NCBI GenBank assembly: GCA_037439945.1
Contig: JBBIVA010000003.1
Span: forward strand, 5,716 to 69,715
Length of the DNA stretch: 64,000 bases
Reading direction: 5' to 3'
Origin: CALEUX01 sp037439945
Lineage (GTDB): Bacteria > Bacteroidota > Bacteroidia > Bacteroidales > Marinilabiliaceae
A program made the position numbers and the translations under genes. Positions 16,529 to 29,200 of this stretch are shown piece by piece. The notes under the pieces were generated by a model, which was given only the letters and a program-made list of their open reading frames with translations, was not told where the DNA came from and made no database searches. Numbering within the stretch: the stretch's first letter is position 1; each line of letters opens with the position of its first letter.

Positions 16529-16536
16529 CAAAAATA
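16529..16536 (-). promoter_or_regulatory. Candidate gdhA promoter -7 box
   Basis: On the minus strand the sequence reads TATTTTTG, matching TAnnTTTG, and lies 33-40 bp before the gdhA ATG. No TTTG -33 element is evident at the usual distance. Confidence 0.4.
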
Positions 16537-17279
16537 GGAAAAAGTTTCATTTCCAGTAATAAATTATAAGAATTTTATTTTATTTTATTAAAACATTCAA
16601 AAAACAGAAAATCAGACATATAGATTGTTTTAATATATAAAACAGGGGTAGGTTGGTGACAAAAATCATCTGTTTTTAACTGTTTTTTGTAAAAATCGTA
16701 AGATAAATTCAAAAACAAAGCAAAATCAATAAAGTGTAGAGCCTGATAATCATATTAATATAGATTGTGTTAATTTTTTATAAGCAATTTTGGTTTTGCT
16801 GTAAGTAACATTCTCGTGTAATAAGTATGGTAAACCACTGTTAGTTAAGAATTATCATCGAGGCTGAGATACGATTGCTTAAATGCCAGCAATTATTTAA
16901 AATATGTTAATTAATTAGCTGTTTAAATCTTAGAATAAATCCGTTTTTTTCAGTTTCCAGGCTTGCTAATATATTTTTTAGTAAAAAAGTGTTTTTACGA
17001 ATTTGGTTAAGTGATTGTATATGAACATTTAATTGTGTGACCAGGAATATATCATTTATCTATAAAATAAAAAACTAATATTAATATATTGTACTTAATA
17101 CACTTCTGGTATAAGATTGTACCATATATTAACCCTCGTAAGGTTTATTTTTTCGTTGACAGCAATAAAAAAATGCCTATTTTTATGTGATAAAACTCCA
17201 TAAAACATTAACATTTTTTACAATTGTACGTATCAATGTATTTGAATGGAAATTTTGCACCCACTGATATTCCACTTGT
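16537..17279. other. Long A+T-rich divergent regulatory region upstream of the giant gene
   Basis: About 780 bp separates the gdhA start (minus) from the giant adhesin start (plus). I find no gene or RNA. A TTGACA (17156-17161) and a TATTTT (17178-17183) are spaced 16 bp apart, about 100 bp before the start codon; this resembles a sigma-70 promoter, but Bacteroidota normally use other elements, so the significance is doubtful. A CTGAGA at 16864 recalls the thiamine riboswitch box, but the rest of that structure is absent. Confidence 0.4.
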
Positions 17280-20200
17280 ATGAATACATATTCTACCCAG
17301 AACACATTAAAAAAAAGAAGATACCTTAATATTCTATTGGGATTTATTATTCTTTTTTCCGGTATAAATATTAATGTTTATGGCCAAACTACCTATATTC
17401 CGATTACAGTTTGTCATGGTGGCGTAACTACCGGTTCAATATTAATGGATGCCGGAAGTGTTCCCGCAGGGCAGCGTAGCGGAGGGCAGTGGGTAAATAC
17501 CGGGGGGCTGACTTTTTCCGATTTGGGTGTCAATCCCATTATTTCAGGTTTTTCGAACCCTCCCGGGAGTTATACCATCCAGTGGAGACGCAATAACGGC
17601 CGTTTATATGTATTCAATATAACTGTTAATAATTTACCTTTACCCAGTGTTTATTTAAGGGATCAGGCAACCTTGCGTACAGATGCCGTTTTAATGTGTT
17701 CCAAAAACAATGTAACAGTTAATGTAGTTCCCAATGTTGGGAACCCCGTACCCCCATCTTCATACCAATATTTCATAACATCATACACCACGGGAAACAT
17801 TGTTTCATCAGCAACCACGGTTAATGCAAGTTATACCTATACAGCCCCAACTTATGAAAACCTGGATTATTTTTCGGCCCTGGTTACAGGAAATAATGGT
17901 TGCAGGGTTGTAACAAACAGAATACAGGTTTCTACTGTTTCAGATATTCAGGTTCAGGTTGTTGGGGGGGGGGCAGCTTGTGGGCCTGCTGTCATTAATA
18001 ATGAAAGTTTGGAGGTTATACCATTTATGCCCGGTCCACCTACAAATTTTTCGTACGTTTGGACAACTCCAACTGGAAATGTTTCCAATGTTCCAACAGT
18101 TACAATAACGAATTTTGGACAATATTACGTAACTGTAACAGGATGCGGAGGCAACACCTATACTTCAAACATTGTTGAAGTAGTAAATTCGCAAGTACCT
18201 AATATTTTATTAAGCCCAACGGGTAACGTAAATATGTGTTACGGAGGCTCTGCTCTTTTTACCGCAACACCATCAACACCTCCTGTAAATCCATTAACCT
18301 ATGATTGGTACCACAATGAAATACGTGGTATCCAGGAAGGTTTATCAAATAATTTAAATGCCTTATTGCCGGGAGATTATAAAGTCAGGGCCTTTGAAGC
18401 GGCCAACAGGGAGTGTTACAGTGAGTCAGGGGTATCCCGGCTTAACCTGACATCCTTTTTGGTAAATCAGTTTGGCTCAAACACAAACTTTTGCGGATCT
18501 ATTTCGCCGGCATTAAGCTTGAATATTTCTGTGGAGAACGGTACAGGTCCAATAAATGTTACAATAAGAAATACCACAGCCGGAACCAATCATAATTACT
18601 CCGTACCAGCAGATGTTCTTACCTTTGTGTCATTGCCTTCAATTTCTGCAACATCTGTGTATCAAATTACCGATATTAATGCAAACGGATGCTCAGTAGC
18701 ACCTGATATACTACTTAATATCCCAACAGTTACTTATACAAGGGAGCCCGACCCATTGGTTTATTCACTTACCGGAACTGCCAATTGTGCAGGTACAAAT
18801 ACCGTTATTGGTCTTAGTGGAAGCCAGGTTGGAGTTACATATTCGCTTCTCCGTGACAATGTTCCAACGGGTTTAACAGTGGCCGGAACCGGTTCTCCGA
18901 TTGCTTCAGCATGGACTGTTAATACCGCAGGCAATTATACTGTAACTGCACAGATAGGGACATGCCCGACTATTACAATGAGTGGTAGTTTGCTTGTTAG
19001 GCCAATGCCTATACCAGTTGACTTTGTAAATACCGGACTTTATTGCCCCAGCGGTGTAATCGCGTTACAAACGTCATATACCGGTACAACTTATGTTTTA
19101 TATAGATCGGGAATAAACACAACTATAACACGTACTGGCACCACCGGAAACCCGGTCTCATTTGGGGCCCAGTCAATTCCGGGGGTGTATACTGTAAGGG
19201 CTACAACCGGTGGCAGTTGCTTTATTGATTTGCCGGATCAATTGGAGGTTCAGGGCCCACCAACAATTTATAACCTGAGTGCAAACAAAACCAATTATTG
19301 TTCAGTTGCACCGTTAAGTGGAGTTACGCTTACATTAAGTGGTTCGCAAAGTGGATTGGTTTACCGGTTATATAATGGGGCAGCACTCGTGACAACAGTA
19401 GTTGGAGATGGGAACCCCCTGGTTTGGAACAATCTTTTTGCCGGGTCATATACTGTGGTTGCATCAAATGATGGTGGTTGTAATGTTACAATGGCAGGTA
19501 ATCCCATTATTACCGCATTACCCCTGCCCACTGCAACAATTTCAGTCGCATCAGCAACCAACCGCAGGTGTGAAGGAACTATTGCCGATTTCAGGGTTGG
19601 TGTAGCACTTACAGGTATTCCACCATTTAATTTTGATATTGTAAATAATGCAGGATTACCAGTAATTAATATAATTAATCATCCTTCACCCATTTTTACA
19701 CCCATTTCGGTAAATCCTAATCAAACTGTAACTTACACTATTGCAAATCTTTCTGACGGGTCAGGTTGTAACATGGTATCGGGAACCGGAAGTGCCCAGT
19801 TTTTTGTTGATCCATTACCATCTATAACTTTTAATCCCGAAAACCCGGAGATTTGCTTTGGCAGCCCGGCTATTCCTATTAATGCACAGGGTGCAGGTGT
19901 TGGCGGGTCATACCTTTGGAGTGATGGGCTTGGTTCAAACCAAACAATATTTGTATCTCCACCATCAACACAAACTTATACACTTACAGCCCGTACTGTT
20001 AATAACTGTTTTGCAACAAGGCCGGTTACAGTTACAGTTAATCCTTTACCAGTTGTTGACTGGACCCCTCCACTTAATGATTATTCACTTTGCCAGAACG
20101 GAGGAGTTGTAACTCTTACCCCGGTTCCTGTTGGAGGTAGCTTTACCGGGGTTGGAATTGTTCCATCGTCGTATGATTTTAATCCCGCCGTGGCCGGGGC

Positions 20201-23200
20201 AGGTTCGCATAATATTACCTATACTTACCAGGATGCGAAAACCTGTATAAATTCAAGTACAAAGACACTTGTAGTAACCACCCCGCCGGTAGTTTCAATA
20301 TCAAGTTTGCAAAATAATTATTGTGCCGACGAACCCAATGATGTTATAATAGGAAATCCAAGTAACAACAGGGGGGTATTTTCTCTGGTTGGACATGCGC
20401 CAGGTGTAATGTGGGGCGACAATGGCAATGGAACAATGTGGTTGTCACCAAATGCTATTGTGAATGCGGGCTCGGGCCCGGGTACTTATACTGTTAGATA
20501 TACATATACCGACTTAAATGGTTGTATATCTGTAGTTGACAGAAATACTACTGTTAACGAAGATCTTGGTAATGTAATCAGGTTCCGCAATTTACCGGCA
20601 ACAAGTTGCCAAACAGGTGCCCCTGTTACCCTGCAGGCATATTTTGACAGAACAATTGATGTTGATATAACAACAAATGATGGAAGATTTTCGGGGCCCG
20701 GAGTAACAGACAATAACAACGGAACTGCCACTTTTAATCCGGCCATTGCCGGTAATGGGCTTCACACGGTAAGATATGATTATACTGATCCGGTAACGGG
20801 CTGTACTGCAAGTTATTCAGAAAATATTCAAATAGGGACCGTATTAACCATTCCGGGATTAAATGCAATTTATTGCGTTGAAAATGGCAATGTTCCAATA
20901 TATGGAATGCCATCGGGTGGAACAATGCGGCTGTACAGGAATTCTGTTGCCCCTGCCAATCTTATTGATACCCAGGTTAACAACTCCGTTGCCAATCCGG
21001 TTAATTTTAATCCATCTGTTTTAGGCTCAGGCGCTTATATTTTTGAGTATGAGTATGTAATAGCAGGTTGTTCTAATCTTATAACCAGTAATACAGTTGT
21101 TCATAACGTAATAAATCCGGCTTTTTCAACCACAAGCGGATTAACACAATTTTGCCAGTCGGTTACTAATGTAACATTTGCCCCTGTTCAAACAGGAGGA
21201 ACATTTTCGGGTACGGGAGTATCAGCAAATGTATTTAATCCTACTGTAGCTGGACCCGGAAACCATGTAATTACTCACACCATTAATACAGGGTCATGTA
21301 GTGCATCAACAACAATTACCCTTTCAGTAATACCATTACCCTTAATAACGCTTGTAAATCTTAATAATGCATATTGTGACAACGATGCAGGGGCTCATTT
21401 AATACAGGCAAACAATATTGGAATTGCCGGTGCTGTATATACAATAAGTTCAACCACCAACAGTATCGGAAGGTCCCCGTTGTATATTATTGATGGTATG
21501 GGCAACCGTGTTTATGCCTCAACACATTTGGCACAGGAGGTTTATTTTGATCCTGTATATGTTGGTCAGGGATTTTATACTATAACCTATAATTTTAATA
21601 ACAGTGCCAATAACGGATGCTCGGTAGTTTTTTCACGAGTAGTGACTGTGAACCCTGCTCCCGGGGTAAATTTTGGAGGTATAGCCGATCCATTGGAATA
21701 TTGTCAGGATGCCGGAATTCAAACTCTTACAGGTAGTTTTGTTGGTACTGGTAATTTTACGGGTTCCGGAGGTTTTACAGGAAGTGGAATTGTTGATGCA
21801 AATCCAAATGATGGTATTGCAACTTTTAATCCGTCATTATTATTACCTGGCGATTATCCGGTAATATATACCTATACACTGCCTACAGGTTGTGTTTCAA
21901 CCAGAAATAAAAACATAAGGGTATTATCGGCACCTACTGTTTATAATATAACTCCGTCAAGTGCGGTAGTTTATTCAGGTAATTTCTGCCAGGGTGGGCC
22001 CGGGGTTACCATTGGTGTTGATTTTTCACAGGTTGGTAACACCTATCAGCTTATTTATAACAATAATTTTGCGGCACCCGTGCAAACAATAGCTGGAACG
22101 GGGGCGCCAATTCAATTTGCCGTTCCAGTTACAACTGAAGGCAATTATACCGTTAGAGCAGTAACTCCAACAGGATGCCGTTCAATAATGAACGGTTCGG
22201 TTCAGGTGGTTAGAAATTTTGTAGCAGCAGCAATTTCAACTGTTAACGTTTCCTGTCGTGGAGGAAATGATGGAACAATATCAGTAACTGCATCAGGTGG
22301 AAGTGTTCCTTATGTTTACAGAATTTCAAGTGATGGTGGAGTTACATTTACTAACAGTGCATCAAATGTATTTAATGGTTTAGTTGCCGGTACTTACCAT
22401 ATACAGGTAATCGACAATATTGGTTGTACCATGGCAGCACCTATACCGGTTGTAATAACACAACCAGGGGCTGTTTTGTCAGTAAGTTCCACCAAGGTTG
22501 ACGTTGGGTGTTTGCCATGTATTGATGGTGGCGATTGCGATGGTTCGGCAACCATTGCAATAACAGGTGGTACACCATTTTCAAACCTTGTTTTATATCC
22601 ATCAGGTTATAGTATAACCTGGCGCAACGCATCAAATGTAGTAATAGGCAGCGGGCTAACCATTTCCAACAAACTACCGGGAACCTATACTGCAACAGTT
22701 ACCGATTCCCAGGGTTGCACAGAGTCTCATGCAGTGGTTATTGGAATCAGACCTGTTATGTCATTAATTGAGGTTTTACCTCTGCATAATAATATATTAT
22801 GCCATGGAGCAGCTACAGGTTCTTTTAGTGTTACAGCAACTGGAGGCTCAGGGGTATACCAGTTCTCACTTGACGGAGTTAGTTGGTTTTCAAGTGGTAC
22901 TAATAATTATACCTTTACGAATCTTACTGCCAATACTTATAATGCAAGGGTACGTGATGCTGCATATCCAAGATGTGTAATCACGGCAGCCCCAATTATT
23001 ATTTCGCAACCGGCTGCGTTAACTTTAACTGAAGTTATAGCATCGCATGTAAATGTTGACTGTTTTGGGAATAATACAGGTCAATTGGAAGTAACCGCAA
23101 CGGGCGGTTCGGGTGTTTATGAGTTTTCACGCAATAATGGAACAACCTGGCAACCGGGTGGCACGTTTTCAGGACTTTCTCAGGGGCAATATTTTATATG

Positions 23201-26200
23201 GGTCAGGGATGCAGGATTTACTTCATGTGTATACCAATCGGTGGTAGTTAACATAACTCAACAGGCTGCATTAGGTTTGTCATTAAACGTTGTTAATCAT
23301 GTTACCTGTTTTGGTGGAACTAATGGGTCTGTTTCCGTTACAGCAAGTGGCGGAAGTGGCAATTATGGCTATTCCATTAACGGAGGTACAAATTGGCAAA
23401 CATCTAACCTGTTCAGTAATCTGCCGGTGGGTAATTATCAAATTAGTGTCAGGGATGAATCTTCTGTTTCATGTCAAAATATAAACGCAGTAAATGTTAG
23501 TGTTACCGGTCCACAGAATTTTACTGTTTCTGAAAATGTTGGCTTGCATAAAAATGTATCATGTTTTGGAGGTAATGATGGAGCATTTACTGTAACCCCA
23601 AGCCGAATTGGTAATTTTCAATATAGTATTAATGGTACGGTTTGGCAGGACTCTCCGGTTTTCACCGGTTTAAGTGCAGGTGGATACCAGGTATCAGTGA
23701 GGGACATGGCTACAAGTGATGCGGCATATTGTGCCCGAATGAATGTTTTAAACGTTGTGATTACTGAGCCATTACAGGCATTGTCAGTAGTGGGTGCAAT
23801 AACCGGCAACGTGGATTGTACAGGGGGTAACAATGGAAATATAAATGTAACTGTTTCAGGGGGTACAGCTCCTTATTCATATCAGTGGTATAGGGTAACA
23901 GGAACCGGTAATATACCTTTGGGTATTACAAATACAGGAACAACAAATAATGCAACCAACCTTACCGCAGGTGATTATTTCCTGATTGTTACCGATGGGA
24001 ACCTTTGTCAGTTAACATCTGGTAATTATACTGTATCCCATCCTTTATCAGGAATATCAATTAATATCAGTGATTTAGTACATGTTTCCACTCTTGGAGG
24101 AAATAATGGGGCGATAGAGATTGCGGCATCAGGTGGGACATTGCCATATGCATCAATTGTATGGACCGGTGTTGATATGGGAGGAAATCCGGTTGCAGGT
24201 TTGGTAAATGGTCTTTACCGACAGGAGAATTTGGTGGCCGGAGTATATGAAGTTACTATAACTGATGCCAACGGATGTTTTACATTATTGAATAATATTG
24301 TTGTTTCTCAACCGGGAATGAATCTTGGTTTTATTATCAGTAAAAACAATCCGGCTCCATGCAACGGAGCCACTAATGGAACTATTAATTTATCGGTAAT
24401 TGGAGGAACAGCACCATATAATTCAATTACCCTTCGAAATAGTTTGGGTACTGTTTTTATCAAAAACAGCTCGGGAAATAATTTTGCAAACTATATTGGG
24501 TTAAGAGCAGGTACATATATAGCCGAAGTAATTGATTTTAATAATATAAGCTACACGGAAACAATTATTCTTTATGAACCCGATGCAGTTGATCTGTATT
24601 TTGAGAAGATTAAAGATGTTACCTGTTTTGGAGAAAACAATGGGCAAATTAGAATTCGTGTTACAGGTGGCTCCCCTTATCCGGGTGACATTATTGATCC
24701 TTTAATACCTGATAATCCATATTACAATGTATTAATTGTACCATTAACCGGTCCTTCACGAAGTTATAAAGTTGAGTCAGGGCAAAACTTTCTTGTTAAC
24801 GACCTTTTGGCTAACTCTAACTATATATTAACGGTTTCTGATGCCAATGGGTGTTCATCAAATGTCACTTTTGGAATTTCTCAGCCCGTTGCTTTGTCGG
24901 TGACTCCTTTAATTAAAAATGTATCCTGTTTTAACGGCAATGATGGAGAAATTACTGTATCAGTTTCCGGCCGGCCTGCAGGAACACCATTTATTTATAA
25001 CTGGCAGCGATTTACCGGAGGGGTTTGGGTTGATTATTTGTTAAACGGTAATGCCAATATTACAGGATTAACGCAAGGAAGCTACAGGATAAATGTAGTT
25101 GAGATGGCTACATCATGTTCATTTACCTCACCGGCATTTACAGTTACACAGCCACTTGAATTAAATGCACAGGTTGTTCCGGCAAATGTGCTTACATGCA
25201 GGGGCGATAATTCAGGAAGACTTGAGGTTACGGTTAACGGGGGTGTAGCTCCTTATGTTGTTGATTATGGGCTTTCAATTGTTACAGGCAATGGGCCAAT
25301 ATTCAATATAGGTTTATTACCTGCCGGTCCTTATACAATTTCGGTGACTGATAAAAACGGGACCGGTTGTGTAAAAACTTTATCAACATCGATTAACGAA
25401 CCCATGCAATCATTAGCAATCAGTAATTTCAACTCAAATATTGATTGCGAGGCTATAAATACAGGATTTGTGAGTTTTGATGTTGCCGGAGGAGTTTCTA
25501 ATGCATCAGGCGAATATTCTTATACAGTTTCTCTGATTAATACCACAAGCGGGACTAATTACGGTTTAGTTGTTGCACCAACAACGGTTCAACCATATTT
25601 AGTAACAATTAACAGCCTGCCGGCTGGAAATTATGTTCTTAATGTAAAGGACAGAATTGTATTACCATCAGCTGCCTGTGCAGATTATACTCATAACATA
25701 ACACTTAACCATATTGGTGTTTCGGCTCAGGTTGTTAACGCAACATGCAGTGGAATTAATACTGGAGAAATAAAGAATATTACCATAACAGGAGGTAGCG
25801 GTAATTATTTATGGAATTGGTCCAGTCCTAACGGTGGTCTGGGTATTGACAATTCCAACCTTAATCAATCAGGATTATCAGCCGGTACTTATGTATTGCA
25901 ACTTACTGATGTTAACAGAGGGTGTGTTTTGGTTAGAAGTTACGAAATATTATTTAACAATAATATTCAGGTTACCGGTTCAACCAGGGCAGTAACCTGT
26001 GCCGGAAGTGGCGATGGAGCAATATATAATATTTCTGTAAGCGGAAGTTCCGATCCAAATTTGAGTTACGTGTGGAGCGGGCCCGGCATTGGGGTTATAA
26101 CTGCAAATCCTGCCAATCCTGAGTTGACAGGGTTGTCGGGTGGAACTTATTTATTGACTGTTACCGATGGTAACGGTTGTTCAGTTATGAGGGCATTTAC

Positions 26201-29200
26201 TATTGCAGAACCGGTTCAAATACAATTTGATCTGTCGTCAGCACTTGACAATTGTAATCCTTATTCCCGTTCAATCACAATGAACAATCTAATCGGGGGT
26301 ACAGGAAACAAATCATTTGTTTGGAATGGTCCGGGAGGGTTTAATAATACATCTCAAAATCTGACCGGATTAAGTAACGGAGGGACTTACAACGTTACTG
26401 TTTATGATGAGAACTTCTGCCAGGTAAAACGTGATATTACTATTCCTGGTACCTTAACGGTAACATCATCCATGCAACATATTAATTGCAATGGTGAAAA
26501 CAATGCCAATATTGTTTTACATGTAAGCGGTGGTTCTGGCAATTATTCGTACCTGTGGTCCACAACCAATGGTAGTGGAATTATTGCCGGGGCTAAGGAT
26601 CAAAACGGATTAACAGCAGGTACCTATAATGTTGTGGTTACTGATAATGTTGAAATGGTGGGTGGTGTTAATTGTTCAATTGCACGGTCATTTACAATTA
26701 ACCAACCATTACCGTTAATAATAACAGGAGTACAAACTCATTTACTTTGTTCAGGCAATAACAACGGAGCTATAAACTTAAATGTAGCAGGAGGAAGTGG
26801 GAATTATACCTATAACTGGTCGTCTTCCAACGGAACCGGTTTGATTCAGGGAGTTAGAGACCAGTCAGGTTTATCGGGTGGAACATACAGTGTTTTGGTT
26901 CAGGATTCAAGAGGTTGTAATGCTATTGCTACCTTTACTGTTATTGAACCTAGTCCGCTTGATTTTACTATTCTTTCGTCAGATACTGATTGTGCCGGTA
27001 ATAATAGTATTGAGGTAACCGGAGTTGCCGGAGGTTCAGGCAGTTATTTAATATCCTGGGCAGGTCCGGGAATACCTGTCGGGTTTAATGGGACATTGCA
27101 GCAAAACCTGCCGGGAGGAATTTATACAATAAGGTTAACCGACACCGGAACCGGTCAGTTATGTACAATCGAAAAGAGTGTTACATTGGCTAAAGAGCTG
27201 AAAGTATCATCTGTTGTTATTAACGAAACCTGTCAGGGTGAATTTAATGGCAATATAGAATTAAAAGTGGTTGACGGAGTTTATCCATATTTATATTTAT
27301 GGTCAACTATAAGCGGAAGCCCGGTTGTAAGCGGTTCACCGAACCAGGGTGGATTAAGTGCCGGAACCTACAGAGTAGTTGTAACCGATGTGCGTGGTTG
27401 TTCCGTACAGTTGGATGTAAATGTGTTACATCAAAACAATATAGCAGTAAATGGTATAGTATCTAATGTAAACTGCTTTGGAGCCCAAACAGGAGGTATT
27501 AGCGTTAATGTTTCTGGAGGTTCTGGTAATTACAGTTATTTATGGAGCAGTTCAGGTTTTTCATCAACAACTAAAGATATAAACGGATTAAGAGCGGGTG
27601 GTTACACCCTGGTTGTTACCGATAATTTATTAAGTTGTGATGTTACGGAGGCATATATTGTAACAGAACCATCAGGAGCGTTATCAGTTAATACCGTAAA
27701 CATAACTCCTGTTTTGTGTAAGGGGAACGCCAGTGGTGCTATAGATATTACGGTAAACGGCGGAACATTGCCATATTCCTATCTATGGAGCACAACTTCG
27801 GGTTCGCTTTTGGTTTTAAACTCTGAAGATCAGAATAATATCGCAGCAGGAAGCTACCAAGTACGAATTACCGATGCGCTGGGTTGTGTATTAAATGCCG
27901 GCCCCTATATTATACCAGAACCGGTTCAACCTTTGGTTATTTCAGTTATTGATAAGGTAAATGTTGCCATACCGGGTGACAATACCGGTGCTATTGAAGT
28001 AAATGTAACAGGTGGCTCAGGAATCTACACATACTCCTGGGAAAGGACAAACCCTTTACCAGCGGTAATCCCGGGCAGCCTGGCACGCCAGAGTGGGTTA
28101 ATTGCAGGGACATACAGGGTTACCGTTGTTGATGGAAACGGATGTTCACGGGTTGTTAATAATATTGTAATTACTGAACCTGGCCAGCCGCTGAGTATTA
28201 TTTCAACATTTAAGCACGTGAGGCCATGTAATGGTAATAATAATGGTGAAATTGAAATTCAGGTAAATGGAGGGACACCTGATATGGGTTCAGGATCACC
28301 AACCTACAACATAGTTTTGAGCAGGGGGGCAGTAGTTGTTGCAAATGTGAATAATGTAAGTTTATTTGCCGGAAATCTGGGTGCCGGATGGTATTCGGTT
28401 GTTGTTACCGATGCCAATGGAGTGTCTGAAAATATCCAAATTCAGATAACACAGCATCCTGTAATGACTTTGACAACTTCGATTGTTAACAATGTTACCT
28501 GTTACGGTGGATCAGATGCAGTTATTAGGGTAAATTTATACGGTGGAAATCCTTCATCTGGAAATTATAAGGTTCAGCTTTTGGGCCCTGGTGTAAATAT
28601 TATCAGAACAACAACTGGTGTAAATGAAGATTTCTCCAACTTACCCAAAGGTTCTTACACTGTTTTGGCCTGGGACGATGCAGACGGTGATGGGATTTTT
28701 TCATCGGTTAATCCTGTTGAAGACGATTGTTTTAAATCGCAGGTTATTAATATTACGCAGCCTGAAGCTGTGGCAACATTATCAGTTGTAGGTGGAAGTG
28801 CATCTGTTTGTGAGGGAGTTTTGCCCCAGTTGCAGATAATTGTAACAGGTTGGACAAACATTGCAGCCAATCCTTTAGTTGCAACATTAAATGATGGCAC
28901 AGTAGTTACGATAAATAATTCACCATTTATTTTCCAGCCTGCCACTGCACCTGTTCCCGGTATTTTTAACTATTCAATTAATTCTTTGGAGGCATTCGGA
29001 ACAAATTGCTCAAAAGGAAATGGTACCGGGGTTGCAACGGTTACGGTACGTCCATTACCCACAGGCCGTATATTTGGGGACAGCAGGATTTGTGCAGGCG
29101 GAACGGCCCAGATTGGAATTGAACTTACAGGAACCTCCCCGTGGAGCATAAATTACTCAGATGGTACAAATATATTTGTGGTTACAGGAATTACAACATC

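Noticed and set aside
16864..16869. CTGAGA resembling a thiamine riboswitch box
   Set aside because: The remaining conserved parts of the TPP riboswitch are not present, and no thiamine gene follows.
17156..17183. TTGACA and TATTTT with 16-bp spacing, looking like a sigma-70 promoter for the giant gene
   Set aside because: Bacteroidota use a different consensus; chance matches are likely in this A+T-rich region. Mentioned only as a note.
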